64,000 nt of DNA from Bacteroidales bacterium (GCA_016788045.1 JAEUTG010000019.1:1-64000); one strand, 5' to 3'. Positions 43,190 through 52,732 are shown, numbered from the stretch's first letter. Program-made: numbers and translations. The notes: generated by a model not told the origin, from the letters alone.

Positions 43190-44143
43190 ATGAGCCCAGA
43201 TGAAAAGCTTTCAATTCTCATCAAGCAGAAAGCCCTTGAGCTTGGTTTTAACTTCTGCGGGATCAGCAAGGCCAGACGGCTCGACGAAGAAGCCCCGAGG
43301 CTTGAATCCTGGCTGCGAAAAGGCCATCACGGCAAAATGGCCTACATGGAGAATCATTTTGACAAACGCCTTGATCCCCGCCTGCTGGTTGAGGATGCCA
43401 GATCGGTGATTTCGCTGATGATCAGCTATTCACCACAGCTTAACACCAGGGTTTCATCGGAGCTGAAAGTTTCAAAATACGCCTGGGGCGCCGATTATCA
43501 CTTTGTGATTAAAGAAAAACTCAATCAGCTGGTTGATTTCATTGCTGAAACCACCGGACCCTTCAGCCACCGCGTTTTCGTTGATTCGGCCCCGGTGCTC
43601 GACCGTGCATGGGCTGTGAATGCCGGACTCGGCTGGATCGGACGCAACACCATGCTGATCAGCCGGCGGCATGGCTCATTTTTCTTCCTGGCTGAGATCA
43701 TCGCCGACCTTACCCTTACTGCTGACAACCCTTTCGGAGGCAACTATTGCGGCGATTGCACCCGTTGCATGGATGCCTGCCCGACCGGAGCCCTCACCGC
43801 ACCGCATGAACTGGATGCAAAAAAATGCATTTCGTACCTTACCATCGAACTGAAAGATGCCATTCCTGAGGAATTCAGCACGCAGTTGCAACAATGGATT
43901 TTCGGTTGCGATGTATGTCAGGATGTGTGCCCCTGGAACCGTTTCTCAATAGCCGGTAATGAACCGGCCTTTCAGCCGGAAGGTGAGTGGACCGGCTGGA
44001 CTGTCCGTGAATGGCAGGCACTGGAAAAAACAACGTTTAAAAGGGTCTTTGGTAAATCACCTTTGACAAGGGCCGGTTTCCTTAAACTGAAAAATAACAT
44101 TAGCTTTGCTCTCTCTTCAGCAGAAACTAAAAATGGCGATTGA
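43190..44143 (+). CDS. queG: Epoxyqueuosine reductase
   Basis: A 317-residue Fe-S and cobalamin enzyme for the last step of queuosine synthesis. N-terminal AYMENHFDKRLDP, SYSP and VDSAPVLDRAWAVNAGLGWIGRN stretches fit QueG; two [4Fe-4S] sets are seen as CGDCTRCMDACPTGAL and CDVCQDVCPWN. The end overlaps the arginine deiminase start (ATG 44133), implying coupled translation. Confidence 0.95.
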   Translation: MSPDEKLSILIKQKALELGFNFCGISKARRLDEEAPRLESWLRKGHHGKMAYMENHFDKRLDPRLLVEDARSVISLMISYSPQLNTRVSSELKVSKYAWGADYHFVIKEKLNQLVDFIAETTGPFSHRVFVDSAPVLDRAWAVNAGLGWIGRNTMLISRRHGSFFFLAEIIADLTLTADNPFGGNYCGDCTRCMDACPTGALTAPHELDAKKCISYLTIELKDAIPEEFSTQLQQWIFGCDVCQDVCPWNRFSIAGNEPAFQPEGEWTGWTVREWQALEKTTFKRVFGKSPLTRAGFLKLKNNISFALSSAETKNGD

Positions 44144-45395
44144 TAAAATGAACATACAGGTCAATTCTGAAATCGGGAAGCTCAACGGGGTTATTCTTCA
44201 CACGCCCGGCAGTGAAGTTGAAAATATGACCCCCAACACAGTGCAGAAAGCCCTGTACAGCGATATTCTGAACCTCAGCGTGGCCGGCAGTGAATACAAC
44301 CAGTTCCGCGGTGTACTTGAAAAACTCACCAGGGTATTTCAGGTGAAAGACTTACTGCAGGATATACTTCAGAACGATAAAGTGTCGACGGGCCTTGTAC
44401 AGCGCATCGTTGAACATGAGCGGGCTGAACAGGTAGCCGACCGCCTGTTGGCCATGGAGCCGCCGGCTTTGTCTGTTGCTTTGATCGAAGGAGTGGAGCT
44501 GAGCAGGGATAACCTGAGCCGCTACCTGAGTAAAGAGCGTTTTGACCTCGAGCCACTGCACAATTTCTTTTTTACCCGTGATGCCTCCATCTCAGTCGGA
44601 AACCAGGTGGTTGTAAGTAAAATGGCCAGCCGTATCCGCGACAGGGAATCCATCATCATGGAAGCCATCTTCGATTATCATCCCGATTTCTCGACACAAA
44701 CCATTAACCCCATGGCCGGCCGCCACCTCTGCAAGGATTTCAGCTTCGAAGGGGGTGATTTTCTGATTGCCCGTGAAGATATTCTGCTGGTGGGTACCGG
44801 TTCGCGCACGACCCCCAGGGGTATTGATTTTCTGGTGGACCATTTCAGGAAAGAGAAGAAAACAAGGCACATCATTGTTCAGGAACTGCCTTATGAACCG
44901 GAGTCGTTCATTCACCTCGATATGGTTTTTACCTTCCTCGACCGCGATCTCTGCATGATATATGAGCCCCTGATCATGCACTCCCGGCGGTACCTCACCA
45001 TCCACATCACCATCGACAACGGCAAGGTTACAATTGCCGAAGAGCCCAACATTCCGGAAGCCCTGCGCAAACTTGGGATGCAGATTAATACAGTCAACTG
45101 CGGCGGCTCACGCGAACTCATTACCCAGGAAAGGGAACAATGGCACAGTGGTGCCAATTTCTTCGCCATTGCGCCCGGCAAGGTACTGGGTTACGGACGG
45201 AATGTGAATACCCTGGAAGAACTCAGCAGACACGGATTTGAAATTGTCAGGGCAAAGGATGTTGTCAACGGCAAAGCCGATGTTGACAGTTATAACAAAT
45301 GTGTGATAGCCATCGACGGAGCTGAGCTTTCGAGAGGCGGAGGGGGGTGCCGGTGTATGACCATGCCGGTGAACCGCGACGCCGTTGAATGGTAA
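44133..45395 (+). CDS. arcA: Arginine deiminase family enzyme
   Basis: About 420 residues. Guanidine-modifying fold with FFFTRDAS, FEGGDFLI (Asp/Glu), SFIHLDMVFTFLD and the catalytic Cys near the end in GGGGCRCMTMPVNRD (Cys408). This set and length fit ArcA, which turns arginine into citrulline and ammonia. Starts at 44133 or 44148; 44133 overlaps the queG stop. No ornithine carbamoyltransferase or carbamate kinase is nearby, so an ADI pathway would have to be completed elsewhere. A peptidyl-arginine or agmatine type is less likely from the motifs. Confidence 0.86.
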   Translation: MAIDKMNIQVNSEIGKLNGVILHTPGSEVENMTPNTVQKALYSDILNLSVAGSEYNQFRGVLEKLTRVFQVKDLLQDILQNDKVSTGLVQRIVEHERAEQVADRLLAMEPPALSVALIEGVELSRDNLSRYLSKERFDLEPLHNFFFTRDASISVGNQVVVSKMASRIRDRESIIMEAIFDYHPDFSTQTINPMAGRHLCKDFSFEGGDFLIAREDILLVGTGSRTTPRGIDFLVDHFRKEKKTRHIIVQELPYEPESFIHLDMVFTFLDRDLCMIYEPLIMHSRRYLTIHITIDNGKVTIAEEPNIPEALRKLGMQINTVNCGGSRELITQEREQWHSGANFFAIAPGKVLGYGRNVNTLEELSRHGFEIVRAKDVVNGKADVDSYNKCVIAIDGAELSRGGGGCRCMTMPVNRDAVEW

Positions 45396-45421
45396 TTGAA
45401 AACTCCGTCAGCGTCGGGGGG

Positions 45422-45429
45422 TATCTTTG
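45422..45429 (+). promoter_or_regulatory. Putative M16 protease -7 promoter box
   Basis: TATCTTTG 38 bases before ATG 45467; the -33 position holds only ATTG at a slightly long spacing. Confidence 0.5.
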
Positions 45430-45466
45430 TAACCGATTGATATATAAATAAATGCAAAGAAGAATT

Positions 45467-48316
45467 ATGAAACTTTTGAACAAAATTTTAACCATGAGTG
45501 TACTCACAGGCACCCTGCTGATGCAGGGTACAGAAGCAACTGCCCAAAAGGCTGAAAACGGAGATTTTCATGTAGGCTTTAAGAAATACAAACTGGATAA
45601 CGGGCTCGAAGTGGTGCTGCATCAGGATAATTCTGATCCCATCGTTTCAGTGGCCATCCTCTTTCACGTCGGTTCAAGCCGCGAGAAACCGGGGAAGACA
45701 GGATTTGCCCACTTTTTTGAACACATGCTTTTCCAGAACTCTGAAAACGTTGGGAAAGGGGAGTTCTTTAAGAAAATCGATGATCTCGGTGGCACCTTCA
45801 ATGGTGGAACCTGGAACGACGGAACCGTTTATTATGAAGTAGTTCCCAAAGATGCACTCGAAAAAATTCTCTGGATGGAAAGCGACCGTATGGGATTTCT
45901 CATCAATACTGTTACCCAGGGTGCCCTTGAAAGGGAAAAAGATATCGTAATCAACGAAAAGAGACAAAGGGTTGACAATCAGCCTTACGGACATACCGGT
46001 TATGTGATCGACATGAACCTCTACGATGCCTCCCACCCTTACTCGTGGCAGGTAATCGGCTCAATGGATGACATCAGGGCCGCTACCCTTGAAGATGTGA
46101 AAACGTTTTACGACAATTACTATGGGGTGAACAATGCCACCATGGTCATCGCAGGCGACTTCGACGAAAAGGAGGTCAGGGCACTGATTGACAAATACTT
46201 TGGGGAGTTTAAGCCACGCAAAAAACCGGAACCGCTGAAGCCCGTGCCGGCCAGTCTGACCACCACGAAAAAGCTGGTTCATGAAGACAATTTTGCGAAA
46301 CTGCCCGAGCTGAACATGATTTTTCCGACTGTGGAGAATTACCATCCCGATGCCTATGCCCTGGATATTCTCGCCGATCTGCTTGCTGATGGGAAAAAAG
46401 CTCCGCTGTACAAAGAGATTGTCGAGAACCGCAAGCTGGCCCCCAAGGTTTCGGTGTACAACAACCCCATGGAGCTTGCCGGCAAGTTCAATATCACTGT
46501 CAGGGCTTTCGAAGGGGTGGATCTGAACAAGGTGAATGAGGCCATCAATGAGGCGTTCCGGCAGTTTGAAACCAACGGTTTTACCGATGATGACATGCAG
46601 CGGATCAAGAACCTGAGGGAGACCTCTTTCTACAACAGCATTTCGAGTCTGCTCGGCAAATCCTTCCAGTTGGTGCAGGCCAATGTATTCGGCGGTGATC
46701 CTGCCCGGATGACCGATGATGTGAAACTGCTGAATGCCGTTACCCGTGAGGATGTAATGCGGGTTTACGCGAAATACATCAAAGGGCGGAATTTCCTGGC
46801 AACCTCTTTTGTTCCCAAAGGCCGGACTGATCTTGCCCTCACCGGCTCGGAGAAGGCACAGGTAGTGGAAGAAAAGATTGAAGAAACCGGCTCGCAGGGT
46901 GAAGGGATGGAAACGGCTGAAGAAACCTTTGAGCGCACTCCCAGCACGTTCGACCGGAGTATAGAACCTCCGCTGGGCCCCGAACCCCTGTTGAAGGCCC
47001 CGGATGTCTATGTTGACGAACTCCCGAACAAAATGAAAGTGTATGGCATCGAAAGCCTTGAGCTGCCATTGGTCCGCTTCAGCATCCGGCTGAAGGGCGG
47101 ACAACTGGGCGATGACCTCAATAAACCCGGCGTTGCCCGGCTGCTTTCTGACCTGATGATGGAAGGCACAGCAAAACGCACTCCGGAAGAGCTCGAGGAT
47201 GCCATTGGTCAGCTGGGAGCCGACATCGATATTGCTGCAGGTTCTGAAAACCTCACCATTACCGCCAATTGTCTTACCCGCAACTACCATGCAGTACTGG
47301 CCCTGGTGGAGGAAATCATCACCCGGCCGCGCTGGGATGCGGTTGAGTTTGAACGCCTGAAGCAGGCCGCCATCAGCGGTGTAAAACAACGCAATGCCAA
47401 CCCCAATGCCATTGCCGGAAATGTGTTTTACCGTGCACTGTATGGTGATAGCCACATCTTCTCCAGGCCGGTGAGCGGAACGCTGCAATCGCTTGAAAGT
47501 ATTACCATGGATGACCTGAAAGCTTATTATGCGAAGTATTTTTCGCCTGAGGTATCCAGCTTCCACATTGCCGGTGATGTGGCAAAGGCTGAAGCACTGA
47601 AATCGCTTGGTTCCCTGGGAAGGTCATGGAAAGCCGCAAGTGTAAGTTTTGCTGACTATGCGCTGCCCGAACCACCGGCCGGTGCCCGTTTGTTCTTTGT
47701 GGATGTACCGGATGCAAAACAGTCGGTGATCATGATCGGATCATTGGCCATGGCCAGAAACAATCCCGACTTTTTCCCGGCCACGCTGGTCAACTACAAG
47801 CTGGGCGATGGCTCAGGATCAAAGCTGTTTGAAGTGCTCAGGCTCGAAAAAGGCTACACCTACGGAGCTTATTCCTTCTTTATGCCACGCATGATCACCG
47901 GTCCTTTTGTTGCCAGCTCAAGTGTGCAATCAAAATACACCCTCGAATCCCTGCAACTCTTCAGGGAGATTCTCGGATCTTTTGGAGACAACTACAGCAA
48001 CGAGGAGCTTGAAATAACCCGCAAGGCAACCATTCGGTCAAACGCCGGTAAATTTGAAACCATCGGAAGTCAGATACAGATGCTGCAGGATATCAGCACA
48101 TTTGACCTGCCCGTTGATTACATCAAGAATGAAGAAACCATCGCTGAGCAGCTGAGCCTTGAAAAAGCCAAAGCCCTTTATGCCAGGTATATCAATCCTG
48201 AAAAGATGACTTATGTGGTGGTGGGCGATGCCCGCACCCAGCTTGAAAGACTGAAAGACGCCGGTCTCGGAGAGCCGTTACTGGTTGATTTTGAGGGAAA
48301 TCCGGTGGTGAAATAA
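45467..48316 (+). CDS. Fused M16 zinc protease, two repeats
   Basis: From ATG 45467 (MKLLNKIL) about 949 residues with signal peptide (cleavage near ATAQ). It is two insulinase-type M16 units in one chain. The first has the inverted zinc motif HFFEH (His82, Glu85, His86) with the distal Glu supplied by ALEREKDIVINEKRQ, so it is catalytic. The second (about 520-945) lacks an HxxEH and probably only shapes the chamber. Bacteroidota periplasmic M16 proteases of this size degrade peptides; the target is unknown. A frame to 45452 adds five residues. Confidence 0.94.
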   Translation: MKLLNKILTMSVLTGTLLMQGTEATAQKAENGDFHVGFKKYKLDNGLEVVLHQDNSDPIVSVAILFHVGSSREKPGKTGFAHFFEHMLFQNSENVGKGEFFKKIDDLGGTFNGGTWNDGTVYYEVVPKDALEKILWMESDRMGFLINTVTQGALEREKDIVINEKRQRVDNQPYGHTGYVIDMNLYDASHPYSWQVIGSMDDIRAATLEDVKTFYDNYYGVNNATMVIAGDFDEKEVRALIDKYFGEFKPRKKPEPLKPVPASLTTTKKLVHEDNFAKLPELNMIFPTVENYHPDAYALDILADLLADGKKAPLYKEIVENRKLAPKVSVYNNPMELAGKFNITVRAFEGVDLNKVNEAINEAFRQFETNGFTDDDMQRIKNLRETSFYNSISSLLGKSFQLVQANVFGGDPARMTDDVKLLNAVTREDVMRVYAKYIKGRNFLATSFVPKGRTDLALTGSEKAQVVEEKIEETGSQGEGMETAEETFERTPSTFDRSIEPPLGPEPLLKAPDVYVDELPNKMKVYGIESLELPLVRFSIRLKGGQLGDDLNKPGVARLLSDLMMEGTAKRTPEELEDAIGQLGADIDIAAGSENLTITANCLTRNYHAVLALVEEIITRPRWDAVEFERLKQAAISGVKQRNANPNAIAGNVFYRALYGDSHIFSRPVSGTLQSLESITMDDLKAYYAKYFSPEVSSFHIAGDVAKAEALKSLGSLGRSWKAASVSFADYALPEPPAGARLFFVDVPDAKQSVIMIGSLAMARNNPDFFPATLVNYKLGDGSGSKLFEVLRLEKGYTYGAYSFFMPRMITGPFVASSSVQSKYTLESLQLFREILGSFGDNYSNEELEITRKATIRSNAGKFETIGSQIQMLQDISTFDLPVDYIKNEETIAEQLSLEKAKALYARYINPEKMTYVVVGDARTQLERLKDAGLGEPLLVDFEGNPVVK

Positions 48317-48340
48317 CGATCGTTTCACCGCCTTTTTCTT

Positions 48341-48387
48341 AAAGCCGTTTGTCAGCATAGCCCTGTGCTTTGTGGATAAACGGCTTT
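48341..48387. terminator. Inverted repeat between convergent genes
   Basis: AAAGCCGTTT (48341-48350) pairs with AAACGGCTTT (48378-48387); the loop is long (27 bases), so termination is uncertain. It lies between the M16 gene and the convergent ChaN-like gene. Confidence 0.4.
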
Positions 48388-48452
48388 ATGCTTTTCTGAT
48401 TTATCATATGACTTCATATAGGCCGGCTTTCCAGGGAAAGGACATTCCGGCA

Positions 48453-49598
48453 TCAGAGTTTGCTGTACTGACCGGCTATGCTTTCAGAATTCTCGTGCAT
48501 GAAGTTCCTGATATCCTCCAGGGAGCTCATTTTCCCATGCCAGTCCGGGTCGGGAAATTTCTCCAGAGCCTCCCGGATGTTGGTTTCATTCACGAAATCG
48601 GGGATGACGCTGCATCCTTCAAGTTTGTTCAGGGGTTCAAGGAAAATATACCCATCGAAAAACTGTCCCAGGGTGAAGTCTTTATATCCCATTGAATTCA
48701 TGCTTCTATCGCGCAATCTGCCTGGTGGTGTATCCTGAAGATCAAACCCCAGCGGTTTATTGCTGTTTAACGACATCAGCTTTTCAATGGCCCCCTCGCA
48801 GGGTGAGATCCGGGTGTAATTTTCGCCCTGTTTCATGGTGAAAGCCTGATGCAGAAGTGTGCTGAACACCTTTCCGGGATATTTTCTGTAAAGCCGGTTC
48901 CCCAGCCAGTCATGGTCAAAATCAACGAAATTGTCACCGTTGTACTTGTAAAATGCAGAGCCGTATCCCGAATAGGCATGGGGTGTCCCCACAAGAGCCA
49001 GTATTTTCTCATTTTTCTGAATAACCTCTTTTTCAATGATCTCAGCCCTGAATTTGTCAACGGTTCCCAAAGGGAAGACCAGACTCATGGACTCAGGGTT
49101 TCTGGTGCCGGAGAACCGTTCCCAGTGAAAGATGTAGCTCAGGCTGAGAATCCTGAATTTTCTGGCTTTTTCGGGCAGCGACCGGTTGAGTTGCCAGGCG
49201 GCCTTATAAACATCAAGATACTCCTGATAGCCCCAGGCTACATTGTAGGTAAACATGATTTCCCTGGCCAGTTGTTCGTTGTAGGTTTCCGAGGTCACCA
49301 GTTCATCCAGCTTGTCCTGAACCTCAAAGGCACCAAACTCCATCCCGATGCTGTAAATGCCGTTTTTGTAAAGCTCAGGCACCAGCGACTGCACAAACTG
49401 CAGGTTTTCCTTCACCAGATGGTGTTCACCCAGGAACACAACATCGTAATTCCTGAATTTTTCAATCACATAAGTTTGAGGGTCCTGAGCGGATTTTCTG
49501 ATGTAATCAATCATTTCGGGTGTGATCTCCTGGGCCGGCAGGCTAAGGTGAAACATCAGGATGAGAAGGAGAAGACGGATTGCTGGAAGAATTTTCAT
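48453..49598 (-). CDS. ChaN-like exported protein
   Basis: A 381-residue protein from ATG 49598 (MKILPAIRLL) with a signal peptide. It starts with YDVVFLGEHHLVKENLQFVQ, the GEHH motif of the ChaN/erythromycin-esterase-like superfamily, and carries IGMEFGAFEVQ and ALVGTPHAYSGYG later. ChaN homologues bind haem; this one may do so or may be a different hydrolase-fold protein. No metal-uptake neighbour is present. Family assignment is from the motif only. Confidence 0.6.
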   Translation of the reverse strand: MKILPAIRLLLLILMFHLSLPAQEITPEMIDYIRKSAQDPQTYVIEKFRNYDVVFLGEHHLVKENLQFVQSLVPELYKNGIYSIGMEFGAFEVQDKLDELVTSETYNEQLAREIMFTYNVAWGYQEYLDVYKAAWQLNRSLPEKARKFRILSLSYIFHWERFSGTRNPESMSLVFPLGTVDKFRAEIIEKEVIQKNEKILALVGTPHAYSGYGSAFYKYNGDNFVDFDHDWLGNRLYRKYPGKVFSTLLHQAFTMKQGENYTRISPCEGAIEKLMSLNSNKPLGFDLQDTPPGRLRDRSMNSMGYKDFTLGQFFDGYIFLEPLNKLEGCSVIPDFVNETNIREALEKFPDPDWHGKMSSLEDIRNFMHENSESIAGQYSKL

Positions 49599-50002
49599 AC
49601 CATTTGAGTTTTGGTTGGCAAGGGGTACTAAGGTATTTATTAGTTTTTTCGGGTCAACAGGATTTTTGCGGAATTGTAAACAAATGACCAACAGGAAATC
49701 AGTTTCTGAACCCACATTTCTGATATTGATGAATTTCCTTGAATGGAATAACTGTCAGAAGGGTAAGGGTATAAGATATACTTCTTATCCTGAACAGCAG
49801 GATAGTTGTCCCTTCACCGACATAAAGATTTGATTATCAATTAATACCCGAAAGTTAGCTGAGCATTTATCTGTCAAAATCAAACCTGCTATTTCTGGTA
49901 TCAGTGAATAATTTTCAATCAGGTTTGTTTTACAACTTTCTTTTTTCTTTATCACTTGGTTCAGCCGTGACAACCTTTCTCAAAAGTTCATCTGATTGTT
50001 AC
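49599..50002. other. AT-rich intergenic region
   Basis: 404 bases with no supported gene. A small hairpin ATCCTG-AACAG-CAGGAT (49787-49803) is the only structure seen. No promoter box of good quality. Confidence 0.4.
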
Positions 50003-50593
50003 TTATGACCTGTTCTTCCTTCTCCTGTCAACCCAAACCATCACCCCCATCAACAGTAAAATACACACCACAGCCCTTATGGTATATACGAAGGCGAGGG
50101 TTCCACCGGTTGAAAAGAGCGCCAGAACGGAAGCCAGCAACATCCCTCCCCATAAAAGATAACTTTCGTGGTTCTCTCCCGTTCGTATCATCCGGTTTAC
50201 CACCGGAAAATAGGCTATTACCAGAATGCCCTGCACCAGCAGGTGCGAAAGGGTGTGGTTCCGGGTGACGAACCAGAATATCACAATACCGGCTACCGCG
50301 CCCAGACAAAGAAGGTCGAAACGGTTAAAACGGGAACTGCGGTCGCCGAAAAGGAGAATAGTGAGACTCACTGTAGAAACGAAAAAGAGATCGGTGGTGT
50401 TCAGCACATTGTCCCAAAGGCTGTGGGTGCCTTCTTTCATATAGGTAATCAGGCTCAGTCCTACCGCCAGGGTGAAGAAAACCCACATCGCCAGCGATGG
50501 TTTAATTTTTTTACGGCGGATCAGCCTGAAATAATAAACCGTCATGGCAAGGTTCAGAACGGAAACACCATAAATGGAAAATAATCTCAACAT
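50003..50593 (-). CDS. Multipass membrane protein of unknown function
   Basis: I do not recognise it. 196 residues with about six or seven predicted membrane helices, for example SLAMWVFFTLAVGLSLITYM, LFFVSTVSLTILLFG and LLCLGAVAGIVIFWFV, with basic residues on cytoplasmic loops and a basic C-terminus (VDRRRKNRS). No enzymatic motif or conserved polar pair stands out. It is transcribed toward the ChaN-like gene, with the 404-base gap between them. Confidence 0.7.
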   Translation of the reverse strand: MLRLFSIYGVSVLNLAMTVYYFRLIRRKKIKPSLAMWVFFTLAVGLSLITYMKEGTHSLWDNVLNTTDLFFVSTVSLTILLFGDRSSRFNRFDLLCLGAVAGIVIFWFVTRNHTLSHLLVQGILVIAYFPVVNRMIRTGENHESYLLWGGMLLASVLALFSTGGTLAFVYTIRAVVCILLLMGVMVWVDRRRKNRS

Positions 50594-50625
50594 TACAGAA
50601 TTGCAAAATTTTATTGCTACAATGA

Positions 50626-50677
50626 TAAAACGCCATGGTAGAGGCGTTACGTGTAACGCCTCAACAACGGCGTTTTA
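50626..50677. repeat. Cruciform-type inverted repeat (REP-like)
   Basis: Inner stem GAGGCGTTAC (50641-50650) with GTAACGCCTC (50653-50662); outer stem TAAAACGCC (50626-50634) with GGCGTTTTA (50669-50677), separated by equal six-base internal loops. It lies after the kinase-like gene, before the membrane protein start, and could also act as a terminator. Confidence 0.85.
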
Positions 50678-51247
50678 TAAGATTTTTCCGTTTTTTCCGA
50701 TTTTATCCAGCACTGCGCCAACCATCAATTCCAGATCATTCACCGAACCATCGTTGTTAAACACAAAATCTGCCATTCCGATACACTTGCGCAGATTCTG
50801 ATGATTCGGATCAGCGGAATTCATTTCGCGGGCTTCATTTTGCAGAAAAGTTTCGAAACTGATCAGGTCGGTTTCTGATTTCCGTGCAGCGATCCTGGCA
50901 TAGCGGGTGGCAGGGTCAGCATCTACGGCAAAAAGGAAAAAGTTACCTTTTGCCCTCAGCGAAATGGCTTCTCCTGGTGTACGGATGCTTTCGATAATAC
51001 AATTCCGGCCACTCAGCCGGGCTTCATCAAAAAGACAATCAACAATATAGCTTGGTGAATGGGTCGCCCTCAGGTCATTGGCAACCATCACCATGCTGTC
51101 GCGGTTCACAGGCAGCCCACGCTTTACGATTTCACGGCTGATGAATTCCCTGACCGAGAAATGAATGAAGCTCTTTTCCCTCACCAGAAAATCAACAATG
51201 GTGCCTTTTCCGGCACCCAAGGTGCCTGTTATGCCAATGATCAACAT
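50675..51247 (-). CDS. P-loop nucleotide/coenzyme kinase-like protein
   Basis: 190 residues with a clear Walker A, GITGTLGAGKGTI (near 5-17), and kinase-fold features: CIIESIRTPGEA and RYARIAARKSETDLISF. It resembles dephospho-CoA kinase and adenylate-kinase-like enzymes, but true CoaE proteins have GLTGGIGSGKS and different lid residues, so the substrate is unclear. A TACCTTTG box on the minus strand (51271-51278) lies 24 bases before its ATG. The C-terminus is 2 bases short of a REP-like inverted repeat. Confidence 0.75.
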   Translation of the reverse strand: MLIIGITGTLGAGKGTIVDFLVREKSFIHFSVREFISREIVKRGLPVNRDSMVMVANDLRATHSPSYIVDCLFDEARLSGRNCIIESIRTPGEAISLRAKGNFFLFAVDADPATRYARIAARKSETDLISFETFLQNEAREMNSADPNHQNLRKCIGMADFVFNNDGSVNDLELMVGAVLDKIGKNGKIL

Positions 51248-51270
51248 AGTAAACAGGTTGTTTAAGGGAG

Positions 51271-51278
51271 CAAAGGTA
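51271..51278 (-). promoter_or_regulatory. Putative -7 box of the kinase-like gene
   Basis: Minus-strand TACCTTTG, 24 bases upstream of ATG 51247. No -33 TTTG seen. Confidence 0.45.
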
Positions 51279-51448
51279 TGAATTGAGGTCCGGAAAAACG
51301 GATATTGGCTTTTTTGTTTTTACTATTTCATTCCTGAACCTGTCTTGTCCTGAAACAGGCTTACACAAAATGCAAACAAACTCCTCTACGTTTTACAGGC
51401 AGCATTCCGGGGGACACATATTGCCTGTTCCCGAAGGCTGGCAGACTT

Positions 51449-51513
51449 TTTTACTTTTTACTTTTTACCTGTCTGCCTGTAGCAGACAGGCAGGCTTTTT
51501 ACTTTTTACTTTG
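51449..51513. repeat. TTTTTAC heptamer array with internal hairpin, copy 2
   Basis: Heptamers TTTTTAC flank the hairpin with arms CCTGTCTGC (51468-51476) and GCAGACAGG (51482-51490) around CTGTA. Same architecture as the array at 39475-39575, lying between the kinase-like gene and hflX. Confidence 0.85.
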
Positions 51514-51521
51514 AGCTTCAT

Positions 51522-52706
51522 CTAATACAACAGCTTATTAAACGGATACCGTACCACATGGATATCGTGGATGGCCTGGTAAATAGCCGTCCTGAATTCG
51601 TCAAAATGAAGTTTTTGGGTTGCAGAGATAAATTGGGCCGGGCTGTTTACCTTGGCAATCCAGGTGCGTTTGAGCTCTTCGAGGGTGATGTTTTCGCGGG
51701 TGGGGGCGCTGAGGTCGCCCTCTTCCTTCTCCACAAACGAATAGGCATCCACCTTATTAAACACCATGATGACCGGTTTGTCGGCTGCTTTGATGTCGGC
51801 CAGGGTCTGGTTAACCACTTCGATCTGGTCTTCAAACCCGGGATGGGAGATGTCGACCACGTGCAGCAGCAGGTCGGCTTCGCGCACCTCATCGAGGGTT
51901 GATTTGAACGACTCTACCAGATTGTGGGGCAGTTTGCGGATAAACCCGACGGTATCGGTGAGCAGAAACGGCAGGTTGTCGATCACTACCTTGCGTACCG
52001 TGGTGTCGAGGGTGGCAAACAGCTTATTTTCGGCGAATACATCTGACTTGCTCAGCAGGTTCATGAGGGTGGATTTGCCCACGTTGGTATAGCCGATCAG
52101 GGCTACCCGCACCAGTTTTTCACGCCCGCTGCGCTGGGTGATCTTCTGCTTGTCAATCTCTTTGAGTTTTTCCTTGAGCAGGGATATCTTGTCGCGGATG
52201 ATGCGGCGGTCGGTTTCGATCTCCTTCTCCCCGGGACCGCGCATTCCAATGCCCCCGCGCTGTTTCTCAAGGTGGGTCCACATACGCGACAACCTTGGCA
52301 GCAGGTACTGATACTGAGCCAGTTCCACCTGGGTTCTGGCGGTAGCGGTTCGGGCGCGTTTGGCAAAGATATCGAGGATGAGCGAGGTACGGTCAACGAT
52401 CTTTACCCCGAGTTCGCGCTCAATGTTGCGTAACTGCGAAGGGCTGAGCTCATCGTCGAACACCACGGTACCGATGTTTTCGGCTTTGATGTACGCGTTG
52501 ATCTCGTCCAGCTTGCCCGAACCGACAAAGGTGCGTGAGTCGGGCCGTTCGAGCTTCTGCACAAAGGTTTTGCGCGCTTCTCCGCCGGCTGTCTCCAGCA
52601 GGAAATCGAGTTCAGCCAGGGTCTCTTTCACCCGGTTTTCATCCTGTCGCCCGGTGATCAGGCCCACAAGTACAGCAGTTTCAGTGATGGGGGAATGGTC
52701 AATCAT
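51522..52706 (-). CDS. hflX: GTPase HflX
   Basis: 394 residues. An N-terminal HflX domain with DSRTFVGSGKLDEINAYIKA and TVVFDDELSPSQLRNIE, a linker coiled coil (KLKEIDKQK), then the G domain: GYTNVGKSTL (G1), TLDTTVRKV (G2), DTVGFIRKLPHNLVESFKSTL in part (G3), and NKVD (G4). HflX splits stalled or stressed ribosomes. A TATCTTTG -7 box (minus, 52733-52740) lies 27 bases before the ATG. Confidence 0.96.
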   Translation of the reverse strand: MIDHSPITETAVLVGLITGRQDENRVKETLAELDFLLETAGGEARKTFVQKLERPDSRTFVGSGKLDEINAYIKAENIGTVVFDDELSPSQLRNIERELGVKIVDRTSLILDIFAKRARTATARTQVELAQYQYLLPRLSRMWTHLEKQRGGIGMRGPGEKEIETDRRIIRDKISLLKEKLKEIDKQKITQRSGREKLVRVALIGYTNVGKSTLMNLLSKSDVFAENKLFATLDTTVRKVVIDNLPFLLTDTVGFIRKLPHNLVESFKSTLDEVREADLLLHVVDISHPGFEDQIEVVNQTLADIKAADKPVIMVFNKVDAYSFVEKEEGDLSAPTRENITLEELKRTWIAKVNSPAQFISATQKLHFDEFRTAIYQAIHDIHVVRYPFNKLLY

Positions 52707-52732
52707 TCAGTAAGATGCAAAAATTGGTGCGG

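Noticed and set aside
46061..47566. A 501-residue minus-strand ORF opposite the M16 protease
   Set aside because: The plus strand carries a clear HFFEH protease over the same bases; the antisense frame has no domain, only open length from codon bias.
48849..49607. A 252-residue plus-strand ORF opposite the ChaN-like gene
   Set aside because: The minus-strand frame has a signal peptide and GEHH motif; the plus frame has neither.
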